Source of the DNA: Thalassobacillus devorans
GTDB taxonomy: Bacteria > Bacillota > Bacilli > Bacillales > Halobacillaceae
DNA length: 64,000 nucleotides
Assembly: GCF_011761345.1 (NCBI RefSeq)
Contig: NZ_JAASRY010000006.1
Location: 124,001-188,000, forward strand
Reading direction: 5' to 3'
The position numbers were made by a program, and so were the translations under genes. This document shows, piece by piece, positions 54,121 to 62,800 of the stretch (its first letter is position 1; each line of letters opens with the position of its first letter). The notes under the pieces are model-generated. The model ran no database searches. It saw only the letters and a program-made list of their open reading frames with translations, and was not told the DNA's origin.

Positions 54121-54928
54121 CTTTCTTCCCCCTCCAGTTCCATGTCTTCACAGGAGCTTTGGTCGGTACATTCAATTCTTTATGAAGAATTTCATTCAAC
54201 TTTTCCTGACTTAATTCTCGATGTAACTCTCCATTTTTGGTGCACGATATGTTTCCGGTTTCTTCAGAAACAATGATTGTCAGCGCATCAGTCACTTCAC
54301 TGATTCCCATAGCTGCCCGATGTCGTGTACCCAATTCCTTGGAGATGAATGGACTTTCCGACAATGGCAGATAACAGGCAGCGGCGACAATTTCATCGCC
54401 ACGTATGATCACTGCGCCATCGTGTAAAGGCGTATTTGGAATGAAGATATTGGTCAGCAACTCGCTCGTCAACCGTCCTTCGATATTGATTCCGGTTTCC
54501 ACATAATCTCCCATCCCTGTCTCTCTTTCAATCGTAATCAACGCACCAATCCGGCGTTTAGCCATATAATTACAAGATTTTATGATGGCCTGGATGGATT
54601 TCTCCACCCCTTGATCCTCAGAAGTTGTTCTACTGAAGAAGCTGCCGCGCCCTAACTGTTCTAACGCACGTCTGAACTCAGGCTGGAAAAGAATGATAAT
54701 TGCAAGAAAACCCCAGGTGATTGCCTGTGATGTCAGCCACCTTAAGGTAGTCAGCCCGAATAAGTTGCTAAACAGCCATATCGCCAGGACAACGAATATC
54801 CCTTTTAACAGCTGGACTGCCTTCGTTCCCCTGATCAACATGATCAATTTATATACAACAAACCAGACGAGGGCGATATCAATAGCTATAAGTAAGTAAT
54901 CCAATAAGTCTAGTCCCCCATCAAGCAT
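54113..54928 (-). CDS. cdaA: Diadenylate cyclase CdaA
   Basis: 271 residues: three N-terminal membrane helices (to about 95) and a DAC domain with the catalytic DGA (LHDGAVIIRGDEIVAAACYLP) and RHR (LGTRHRAAMGISE) motifs. It condenses two ATP to c-di-AMP, essential for wall and potassium/osmolyte homeostasis. First gene of the cdaA-cdaR-glmM operon. Confidence 0.96.
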   Translation of the reverse strand: MLDGGLDLLDYLLIAIDIALVWFVVYKLIMLIRGTKAVQLLKGIFVVLAIWLFSNLFGLTTLRWLTSQAITWGFLAIIILFQPEFRRALEQLGRGSFFSRTTSEDQGVEKSIQAIIKSCNYMAKRRIGALITIERETGMGDYVETGINIEGRLTSELLTNIFIPNTPLHDGAVIIRGDEIVAAACYLPLSESPFISKELGTRHRAAMGISEVTDALTIIVSEETGNISCTKNGELHRELSQEKLNEILHKELNVPTKAPVKTWNWRGKKDG

Positions 54929-54979
54929 GCCTACACTTCCTTTTATAAGTAATTACAAGATAAAAACAAAGTACATATA

Positions 54980-54985
54980 ATTATA
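54980..54985 (-). promoter_or_regulatory. Candidate -10 box of the cdaA operon
   Basis: The minus strand has a perfect TATAAT about 52 nt before the cdaA start. The -35 (TTATCA, 18-19 nt upstream) is weak. Confidence 0.45.
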
Positions 54986-55099
54986 GCATACTTACCAGTC
55001 ACAGTGATAATGCTCTCCCATGCCACGCTCATAAAAAGACAGAATCGTCGCACACCTTTAAACCCTTAGTACCCCCTATACTTGATCTCTTAAAGCTAA

Positions 55100-55128
55100 A
55101 AAAAGACTGCCCTGCCTGACAGTCTTTC
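55100..55128 (-). terminator. Terminator of sigW-rsiW
   Basis: AAAGACTG pairs with CAGTCTTT and is followed on the minus strand by a T-run. Confidence 0.85.
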
Positions 55129-55134
55129 TCATTA

Positions 55135-55785
55135 TTACTCCTTAGCCAGAGAAAATACACTTTCCCATGTATTTTTGATATGATACCACACCCACTCAAA
55201 CACTTGGTTCACTTCATTGACTTCCCCGCTGACATAAGCCATATATTTCTCTCCATCGAGAGGGGAATCTTCCCTGCTGTCCTGCTTTAAGAGATCGCCG
55301 TTTATAATGGTGACATCTCCATTGACTGCTCCCTCAATTCGTAAATCCCCATTTCGAACGACCAGATCACCGTTAACCGTCACATCTTCCGGTACGATGA
55401 CCACCTGGTTTTTTATTACTAAGTTTTCTTGTTTAGAAACGGTCACCTGCTGATCTTCGGTCCATGCAGAAAAAATACCACCGAACATCATCAGGAAAAA
55501 CACCGCCGCAGCCGTAAAGAACGGATGGTTTCTGAACCACTTCGTATAATGATTACGTTTCTTCTGCTTTGGAAGATTAGCCATCACGTTTGAGGTGAAG
55601 CCTTGGGGTGCCGATACGGGACTTGAACTCTTCACCAGACTGATCGTCCGCTTCAGCTCATGAAAGTGAGTCTGGCACTCCTGGCATGCCTGCAGGTGCA
55701 TGCGCAATTTCTTTTCTTCCGTTTGTGTTAAATGGTCGTCTAAATATTTATGCATTAAAGCGATAGCTTCTTCTTTACAATTCAT
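55135..55785 (-). CDS. rsiW: Anti-sigma-W factor RsiW
   Basis: 216 residues. A zinc anti-sigma motif (HLQACQECQTHFHE, with an upstream His) lies at 30-45; one membrane helix (FFTAAAVFFLMMFGGIFSAW) near 90-110; then an extracellular domain with TVNGDLVVRNGDLRIEGAVN. The layout matches B. subtilis RsiW, which is degraded by PrsW/RasP on envelope stress. ATG 55785 is chosen because AGGAG sits 8 nt upstream; the GTG at 55794 overlaps it. Confidence 0.94.
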   Translation of the reverse strand: MNCKEEAIALMHKYLDDHLTQTEEKKLRMHLQACQECQTHFHELKRTISLVKSSSPVSAPQGFTSNVMANLPKQKKRNHYTKWFRNHPFFTAAAVFFLMMFGGIFSAWTEDQQVTVSKQENLVIKNQVVIVPEDVTVNGDLVVRNGDLRIEGAVNGDVTIINGDLLKQDSREDSPLDGEKYMAYVSGEVNEVNQVFEWVWYHIKNTWESVFSLAKE

Positions 55786-55798
55786 CCCTCTCACTCCT

Positions 55799-56362
55799 TT
55801 ACACGTGGCGAAGCCTTTTTCGCAACGTTTCCCTCCCCCGGTGAATCCGGGTTTTCACGGTACCTACAGGGATTTCCAATACTTCTGCTATTTCCTGCAG
55901 GGACAGCTCATCTAAAAACCTAAGTACGATTACACTACGGTATTTAGGAGGTAATGCCAGAATCTCTTTGTGAATATAAGTCTGTAATTCCAGACTTTCC
56001 ACTTCTTCCTCGGGCAAAGCTTGATCTGCCGCTATCTGGGAATACATGCTCAACCCTTCCGTCCCTTTTACTTCCGCATCCAGAAAGTAATCCGGTTTCT
56101 TTTTACGTATGCGGTCGATGGTAAGGTTGGTGGCAATTCGATAGAGCCAGGTTGAAAACTTCCTCCGCTCATCAAAGCGGTCAATGTTGGTATAAGCCCG
56201 AATAAAGGCTTCCTGTGCAAGATCCTCTGCTTCATGGGCGTTTCCTATCATACGAAAACAAATTTGATACACTTTATTTTGATAAAAAGAAACTACATCT
56301 TCAAATGCAGCCTGATTTCCTTTTTTTATTTGTTTGATTTTCTCTTTTATCACGGTTTCCAT
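55799..56362 (-). CDS. sigW: ECF sigma factor SigW
   Basis: 187 residues with sigma region 2 (AEDLAQEAFIRAYTNIDRF, RKFSTWLYRIATNLTIDRIR) and region 4 (LPPKYRSVIVLRFLDELSLQ, IAEVLEIPVGTVKTRIHRGR). Length equals B. subtilis SigW. It controls membrane-stress and antimicrobial-peptide resistance genes. RsiW follows 13 nt downstream. Its own promoter is visible upstream. Confidence 0.96.
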   Translation of the reverse strand: METVIKEKIKQIKKGNQAAFEDVVSFYQNKVYQICFRMIGNAHEAEDLAQEAFIRAYTNIDRFDERRKFSTWLYRIATNLTIDRIRKKKPDYFLDAEVKGTEGLSMYSQIAADQALPEEEVESLELQTYIHKEILALPPKYRSVIVLRFLDELSLQEIAEVLEIPVGTVKTRIHRGRETLRKRLRHV

Positions 56363-56397
56363 TCTTTATACCTCCGCTATACTTGCGGTATTACCTG

Positions 56398-56424
56398 TAC
56401 GAATGAACAGCTCGTAAGGTTTCA
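56398..56424 (-). promoter_or_regulatory. SigW autoregulatory promoter
   Basis: The minus strand reads TGAAAC (56424-56419), a spacer I count as 17 nt, and CGTA (56401-56398), matching the SigW consensus TGAAAC-N16-CGTA with a spacer one longer. It lies 36 nt before sigW. Confidence 0.8.
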
Positions 56425-56528
56425 AAAAATATCTAAGAAAATTTTCCCATTTAAAGTTTAACATTTTTCAAACCAGGGTATGGACTTTCAAATAAAAAAA
56501 TAATTACATTTATATTATGGAGGGCGTC

Positions 56529-56681
56529 ATGGAACAAAAAAAGTTGATTTTAGTGGAAATTGAAAGATGCAGAAAAGAAATGAATGATTTGAGCAAACAT
56601 TTAGATTTATCTTCAGAAGAGGTAGTAAGTATAAGCAGACAATTAGATGAATTGCTTAACCAATTTGAAAAAGCGAGATAA
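56529..56681 (+). CDS. Spo0E-family aspartyl-phosphate phosphatase
   Basis: 50 residues: MEQKKLILVEIERCRKEMND, then SISRQLDELLNQFEKAR. Spo0E-like proteins are about 50-85 residues, form a helical hairpin and carry the S-(Q/R)-x-LD motif in the second helix, here SRQLDELLNQF. They dephosphorylate Spo0A~P and delay sporulation. GGAGGG lies 4 nt before the ATG, and TATATT lies about 20 nt further upstream. A terminator follows. Confidence 0.85.
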   Translation: MEQKKLILVEIERCRKEMNDLSKHLDLSSEEVVSISRQLDELLNQFEKAR

Positions 56682-56683
56682 TA

Positions 56684-56728
56684 ATAACAGCAACCTATCC
56701 TTAAAGATAAGCTGCTGTTATTTTTTTA
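56684..56728 (+). terminator. Terminator of the Spo0E-like gene
   Basis: AATAACAGCA pairs with TGCTGTTATT around an inner CTATCCTTAAAGATAAG hairpin, then seven T. Confidence 0.85.
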
Positions 56729-56751
56729 CTTTAAGAAAGATTAACTTTTTC

Positions 56752-56822
56752 AAAGGTTTAAAGTATAAGAAAATCTAAGAATTTCACCATAAGGACTTGG
56801 CGGTAAGCCAAGTTTTCCTAAT
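56752..56822. repeat. Second dispersed repeat family, copy 2
   Basis: AAAGTATAAGAAAATCTAAG, CACCATAAGGACTTGGC, GGTAAGCCAAGTTTTCCTAAT: homologous to 28615-28692 in inverse orientation. The inner ACTTGGC/GCCAAGT hairpin is perfect here. It sits between the Spo0E-like gene and the end of rocF. Confidence 0.7.
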
Positions 56823-56826
56823 CGCT

Positions 56827-57729
56827 TTATAATAATTTTTCACCGAATAAAGAGCCCATCAGACCTACAGCCACACTTGCTGTTTTATTTTTTTCGTCAA
56901 GAATCGGATTTACTTCAACAAATTCAGCCGAAGTCACCAGACCAGATTCATGCAGCATTTCCATAGCCAGGTGACTCTCCCGATAGCTCAATCCACCCAT
57001 GACAGGCGTTCCCACTCCTGGAGCAGTATCCGGATCTAAACCATCCAGGTCCAGACTCAAATGAAGCCCATCGGTACGCCCTTTCAAGTATTCGATGGTT
57101 TCCTGCATCACAGCAGACATGCCAAGCCGGTCAACTTCATGCATCGTAAATACCTTGATTCCTTTTTCTTTAATCAACTCTCGCTCCCCTCCATCCAAAG
57201 AACGTGCACCAATAATGACAATATTCTCTGGTTTCACTTTCGGCTGGTAGCCATGGATGTTGACCAGCCTCTCGTGGCCTATACCAAGACTGACCGCAAG
57301 CGGCATTCCATGAATGTTGCCAGACGGCGATGTTTCATTGTTATTCAAATCACCATGAGCATCATACCAAATGACACCGAGATTTTTATAATGCTTAGAC
57401 ACACCTGCAAGCGTTCCTATTGCAATACTATGGTCACCGCCAAGAATAAGCGGAAAACTTCCTTCTTCGATAATGTCATCTACTCGTTGTGCAAGCTTTT
57501 CGTTACCTTCCATTACTTCATTCAGGTTACGTAGATTATCAACAAGTTCCTTTTGTTCACCCTTCTGCTGCGCAATTTCAACATTGCCCAGGTCTTCTAT
57601 CACAAGCTCCAGCTTTTCTAACCGCTCAAGAACCCCTGCATAGCGAATCGCGCTTGGCCCCATATCTACACCACGTCGGTTTTGTCCCAGATCCATTGGT
57701 ACTCCCAAAATCGATAGCTTCTTCATCAT
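56827..57729 (-). CDS. rocF: Arginase
   Basis: 300 residues. It hydrolyses arginine to ornithine and urea. Mn-binding motifs are [11 protein letters not shown] (near 98), [21 protein letters not shown] (near 120) and [18 protein letters not shown] (near 223). Length as in B. subtilis RocF (296). AAGGAGG precedes two ATG codons (57729, 57726). No rocDE genes or RocR-type site adjacent. Confidence 0.96.
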   Translation of the reverse strand: MMKKLSILGVPMDLGQNRRGVDMGPSAIRYAGVLERLEKLELVIEDLGNVEIAQQKGEQKELVDNLRNLNEVMEGNEKLAQRVDDIIEEGSFPLILGGDHSIAIGTLAGVSKHYKNLGVIWYDAHGDLNNNETSPSGNIHGMPLAVSLGIGHERLVNIHGYQPKVKPENIVIIGARSLDGGERELIKEKGIKVFTMHEVDRLGMSAVMQETIEYLKGRTDGLHLSLDLDGLDPDTAPGVGTPVMGGLSYRESHLAMEMLHESGLVTSAEFVEVNPILDEKNKTASVAVGLMGSLFGEKLL

Positions 57730-57870
57730 TTCATCCTCCTTCTTCTACTCTTTATTATTGTAGACGCTTTCAGACAAATGACTCAACCGGACATGATTAT
57801 GTATATATATACGGTAGCTCCCGCAGCTACTCGTCTCGTACACATGTATGTATGACACTTGTAATAAACG

Positions 57871-57908
57871 AAAAAAAGCCGACATGGTAGTAGCATGTCA
57901 GCTTTTTT
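57871..57908 (-). terminator. Terminator of the tRNA operon
   Basis: AAAAAAGC-GACATG pairs with CATGTC-GCTTTTTT; T-run on both strands, 42 nt after tRNA-Ala. Confidence 0.85.
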
Positions 57909-57949
57909 CTCGTCTGAATTTATGAAGTCGCTAGTAATGGTACAAGAAA

Positions 57950-58025
57950 TGGTGGAGCCTAGCGGGATCGAACCGCTGACCTCCTGCGTGCAAAGCAGGC
58001 GCTCTCCCAGCTGAGCTAAGGCCCC
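57950..58025 (-). tRNA. tRNA-Ala (TGC)
   Basis: Cloverleaf with acceptor GGGGCCT, anticodon loop TTTGCAC and encoded CCA. It is the last gene of the cluster. Confidence 0.96.
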
Positions 58026-58061
58026 GATATAAGAAGTTTATTCGATGGAGTAAAAGATTAA

Positions 58062-58200
58062 ATGGAGCACTTCCAGTACACGATTGATTTTTAGCATAGA
58101 TGTAAATTCGACGTAGCCAAAAATCGTATTTATGGAGCACTTTTCAGTACACGATTAATCTTTAGCAAGGATGTTTACTCGACGTAGTAAAAGATTAAAT
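58062..58200. repeat. Tandem 70-bp spacer repeat between tRNA-Gly and tRNA-Ala
   Basis: Two diverged units of 70 bp start with ATGGAGCACTT at 58062 and 58132, each continuing CAGTACACGATT and TTTAGCA ... TCGACGTAG. The start of a third coincides with the ATGGAGC at the 3' end of tRNA-Gly. Each unit has an internal hairpin (CGAT...ATCG-type). Confidence 0.8.
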
Positions 58201-58274
58201 GGAGCGGGAGACGGGATTCGAACCCGCGACCCCCACCTTGGCAAGGTGGTGTTCTACCACTGAACTACTCCCGC
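58200..58274 (-). tRNA. tRNA-Gly (GCC)
   Basis: Acceptor GCGGGAG, anticodon loop TTGCCAA, encoded CCA. Confidence 0.96.
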
Positions 58275-58290
58275 ATAACAGTGATACAAG

Positions 58291-58363
58291 TGAGCCATGA
58301 AGGATTCGAACCTTCGACCCTCTGATTAAAAGTCAGATGCTCTACCAACTGAGCTAATGGCTC
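58291..58363 (-). tRNA. tRNA-Lys (TTT)
   Basis: Acceptor GAGCCAT, anticodon loop CTTTTAA. CCA is not encoded. Its first 24 nt are repeated at 58486-58509. Confidence 0.95.
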
Positions 58364-58569
58364 ATTATTTAATGAAGTATTACAACCTGATTGAGTAATG
58401 TGCTCGTCTCGTTGCTAGCTTATTCGGTGAAGCATACGCTCCTCGCAAAGCCTACGATGATGTAGTTCAAAGAAGTTTACGGCTTCTCTACCAACTGAGC
58501 TAATGGCTCATTATTTAATGAAGTATTATAACCTGATTGAGTAATGTGCTCGTCTCGTTGCTAGCTTAT
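58340..58569. repeat. 146-bp unit with tRNA-Lys 5' fragment, 1.6 tandem copies
   Basis: The segment 58340-58423 recurs at 58486-58569 with one mismatch in 84 bp, offset 146. Each copy begins with the first 24 nt of tRNA-Lys (CTCTACCAACTGAGC... on the plus strand), a 36-bp spacer and an 86-bp element (58400-58485), truncated after 24 bp in the second copy. Confidence 0.85.
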
Positions 58570-58583
58570 GCTTATTAATAAAA

Positions 58584-58658
58584 TGGCTGGCCCAGCTGGA
58601 TTCGAACCAGCGCATGACGGAATCAAAATCCGCTGCCTTACCGCTTGGCTATGGGCCA
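58584..58658 (-). tRNA. tRNA-Gln (TTG)
   Basis: Acceptor TGGCCCA, anticodon loop TTTTGAT, encoded CCA. Confidence 0.95.
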
Positions 58659-58732
58659 TTAAAAAAATAGTACAAGTAATAAGTACTATTTGCATTTATT
58701 ATAAAGTTAATTCATAGGAAAATGAAATAAAT

Positions 58733-58817
58733 GGTGGAGGGAGTAGGACTCGAACCTACGAACCCGATGGGAGCGGATTTACAGTCCGCCGCGTTTGGCC
58801 AACTTCGCTATCCCTCC
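58733..58817 (-). tRNA. tRNA-Tyr (GTA)
   Basis: Class II tRNA with long variable arm; acceptor GGAGGGA, anticodon loop CTGTAAA, encoded CCA. Confidence 0.94.
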
Positions 58818-58889
58818 AAGAAAGTCACTTAAGAATTATAACAGAAACACCTTTTATAATTCAACAGTTTTCTACAAGAAATTATTGGT

Positions 58890-59002
58890 ACTTGTTTTCT
58901 TTCAATGGAGTAATTCAACGTTGAAAGAAAACTTTGTAGGATGCGCTTTTCAGCACTACTATCGTTTTCCTGCAAGAAGTTTTTTCGCAGTTGTAGGAAA
59001 AC
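58890..59002. repeat. Two related hairpins in the Tyr-Thr tRNA spacer
   Basis: GTTTTCTTTCAA pairs with TTGAAAGAAAAC, and a little further GTTTTCCTGCAA pairs with TTGTAGGAAAAC. The arms are variants of one another. They may be processing or stabilising structures in the tRNA precursor. Confidence 0.6.
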
Positions 59003-59009
59003 ATTCAAT

Positions 59010-59237
<228 letters not shown>

Positions 59238-59239
59238 AA

Positions 59240-59315
59240 TGGTGGAGGATGCAGGGTTCGAACCTGCGACCCCTTGCTTGTAAGGCAAGTGCTCTCCCAG
59301 CTGAGCTAATCCTCC
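59240..59315 (-). tRNA. tRNA-Val (TAC)
   Basis: Acceptor GGAGGAT, anticodon loop CTTACAA, encoded CCA. Confidence 0.96.
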
Positions 59316-59319
59316 TAAG

Positions 59320-59394
59320 TGGTGACCCGTACGGGATTCGAACCCGTGTTACCGCCGTGAAAGGGCGGTGTCTTAACCACTTGACCAACGGGCC
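59320..59394 (-). tRNA. tRNA-Glu (TTC)
   Basis: Acceptor GGCCCGT, anticodon loop CTTTCAC, encoded CCA. First tRNA of the visible cluster. Confidence 0.96.
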
Positions 59395-59581
59395 ATTGAA
59401 GCAGTTGACAGCCTTATGAAAGGTTGTCCTCTCAAACTGACAAATATTATTATATACAGCCGCTTAGTACTTTGTAAAGAGAAATTTTAAATTTTTTTCT
59501 TATTGCTTCCTTCCCCCACCTTCTATTGAAAAAACCACCCTTGAAACTCCAATCATCTACATTGATATTAGCCTTTGGTAC

Positions 59582-59731
59582 TGTCTCATATATGACTTTG
59601 GATTATCTCTTACCGTGGACTTTGTCTCTTTTATCTTTAAATTTGTCTCTCATAATTTCCATATTGTCTCTCATTAGTTAAAAATCTGCTCTCTTCTAAC
59701 ATACTTGTCTCAAATATGGGACGCTTGTCTC
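59582..59731. repeat. Array of eight TGTCTC motifs about 21 bp apart
   Basis: TGTCTC or near variants start at about 59582, 59604 (TATCTC), 59623, 59644, 59665, 59687 (TGCTCTC), 59706 and 59726. Spacings are 19-22 bp, close to two helical turns. The DNA between motifs is not conserved. It fills the gene-free interval 59395-59816. Confidence 0.7.
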
Positions 59732-59777
59732 ACTTATTGATAAAAAATAAGCAAAAACTTAATCGTCGGCATAACGC

Positions 59778-59812
59778 AAAAAAAGCCGCCCCGATCTGGG
59801 GCAGCTCTTTAA
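59778..59812 (-). terminator. Terminator of the bacillopeptidase F-like gene
   Basis: AAAGAGC-GCCCC pairs with GGGGC-GCTTTTTTT around GATCT on the minus strand. Confidence 0.88.
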
Positions 59813-59816
59813 CAAC

Positions 59817-62800
59817 TTATTCTTCTGTATTAATATATAGTTTTCCTTCTGCAGCTTCCTCAGCCACATTACCATAATCATCGGCAGCTTTTACAACAAT
59901 CTCAGCACCTTCTGCTACTAGGTTGGAGGTTGCTGTCCAGTAGCCAACGTAATGTCCTTCTTCCGTCTCCATCATTGGCAGCTCTGTAGCCTGATCAGAG
60001 AAGTTAGTAAGTGGCATTCTGATATAGAAAGTTGCGTCAAGTCCAGGATCGGCATCAAACTCGATCTTGACAGACTCACCAGCCTGCATGTACTTATCTT
60101 CTGCTGGTTGTAGATTTTCAATATCAGTTGCATTAAATTTAGCATCTACAGTGACTGACTCTTCCACGCTGTTACCCGCTAAATCTGTTGCAGTGACTTT
60201 TATTTCGTTTTCACCTTCTGATAGCATGATGCGTTTGGAGTATGCACCGTCCTCATCCACATCAGCAGTTTGACCGTTTACTTCGACACGATCAAGATTT
60301 TCTTCTTCTACTTGACCTGCAACTGTAATGACTTCTTTATTAGTTTTATAGCCATTTGTTGGAGTGTCGATTGTTAAGACAGGATTGTCTTGATCCAATG
60401 TCACTACTACAGGTGCAGATGGTTCAGTGGAACCGTTATCCATGGAAGATATCGCTGTCAGCTCATTTTCTCCTGTTTCCAGGGTAATATCAACAGCAAA
60501 GCTTCCACCTTCAGTAGCTTCTGTAGTACCTGCTTCCTCATCATCATTGTATACAGTGACTGTTGTCGTTAGTGCAGCACTCCCTTCTACTGTAATGGAT
60601 TCCTGATTGGTATAGGATCCATCAGCTGGGGATTCAATTACAGGAGCCTCCGCCGCATAATCGACTAGTGCTCTGATCATGTAATTGCCTTCCGCTTCTG
60701 GAGATTTGCTCCAGCTGCCACCTACAAGCTGCCAGCTGCGGTCAGCATAATCTCCGTCTTCATCCGTAGCCAGGCCAGGAGCGTATGGGTTAGGTTGTGT
60801 CTGGATATACACCATATAGAAATCACCATTAGCGACAATTCCCTTATCGGAGAGGTCTACATGTGTCCATTCCCCATTCCTTAATGCTTCCGCTTCATAA
60901 GGACCACCGATTTTTTCACCTGGCGCCCCATCTGTACCTGTATCGTCATAAACTTCTACTTGGAACTCATTGCCGCCCGGTACTGGCCATTCCTCAGTCC
61001 AGAAGCGGAACAGTCCCCCAGTAACCATAGCGGATTCCTGTCCTTCTTCCAAGGACATTTTAACAGCCCAGCCATTACCAGCATCATAGAACGCACGAGC
61101 GTTTTCGGGGGTACCGTCATCATATCCGATTTCACCAGGATAACCGATGAACGGTGCTAATTCTACATCCACTGTATTGGCAGCATCACCCTCGATGGTA
61201 ACAGGAACATCTTCGCTGTGATAGGACGGAGCCATCACTCTTAAAATATAATCACCCTCATAAGCTTCTAAAGTGAATGTACCATCCTCTCCTGTTTCAA
61301 CCGGGGCTACTGCTGCATCCTCGATAAGCATCAAAGTAGCACCCTCGATTGGTTCACCAGTCTGTTCGTTTGTTACAGTGCCTTCCAGTGTACCTGTCGC
61401 AATAGGATTCAGTGTGAAATTAGCACTTACTGATCCGTCTTCTGGAACAGATACAGATTGCTCACTTGGATGGAAACCATAAGCATCAGCCACAACGGTA
61501 AAGTCACCTGCGGCATGCATTAATCTGTAACTTCCATCGGCCGGGTTCGTACCGACAGACCTTTCTGACTCTATTACTGTTACAGTTGCATCCAACGGTA
61601 AAACATTTGGCTGTACTTCCTTCTTTTTCTTACCTTTTTCTTTATATTGAGGGGCTTGTACCTCAATAACTTCTCCTGGAAGCAGCTTCTTAGCGTTAAC
61701 CGATTTTTTCATTTTCGCTGCCCCCTTATCTACCACTCCTAATTCAGACTTCTTCGTTGATTTCTTATCAGTGGTAGCAGAAGATCCAGATGATTGATCA
61801 GTTAAAGCTATATCGTCGATAAACCAGCCCTCTCTTGTAACGCTGTAATCTGTGTCCAAATGGAATCCCACAAAAACACTTTGTCCCGCATAACCGGAAA
61901 GATCAACTTCTGATACTGTCCAGCCATTGGTCGTTCCATTGTATTCGGCCAGCTGCTCCCAATTTTCCATATCGGTAGAAACAACTACATGTCCATAGTC
62001 ATAGTTGTTTTCAAGGTTATACCATGTTTGGAACTGTAGGTAAGTTTCACCTTCAGGGACTTCAACTGGCGGCATGACCAACGTCATATCACCATTGTTA
62101 TCATAGTCGCCTGTCAAATTGCTTCCATAAACTTTTTCACCTGAGACAGCACTTTCCGGGCCATCTTCAGGTACGCCCCATTCCCAGCTGTTATTTTCGC
62201 CAAATGATAACCAGCCACTCGGGATAGTTTCAAAGTCCTGTTCATAGCCAATGGTAATGGCATCTTTGATGGCAACTTCATAAGTATCTGACTCTACTTC
62301 ATTACCCCCAAAGTCACTTACCACCCATTTATAATGGATTTGGCTTCCGCTTATATCTTCCCCATTAAGGATTGTCTGATAGGTTCCCTGAAGATAATCC
62401 CCATCTACCAGGTCAGCTGGGACTGTCTCCCATGTACCTCTCTGGTCGATACGGTAAGAAAGTTCAACTGTGCTTACGCTGACATTATCACTTACATCTG
62501 CAACTAATGTTAATGGAACACCTTCATAAGTTTCACTTGGAGATTCATGTTCAATGGAAGGAGCTTCACCATCTTCTCCTTCTTCATATACATGACCCTT
62601 GATTTCTCCAATACCGCTGACCACCGCCGATACAGCAGTATAAGCGTTCACAATACCATGGCCATACCCTTCATTTGGATCTTCAGGGTATTGGTCATTA
62701 GTAGTTGTATCTGCTGTTTCAAGCATCAACTCTTCTAAGTCATCTACTGACAAAGAGTTATCTGCCTGTAATAGCAATGCGGCAGTACCCGCTACGTGAG

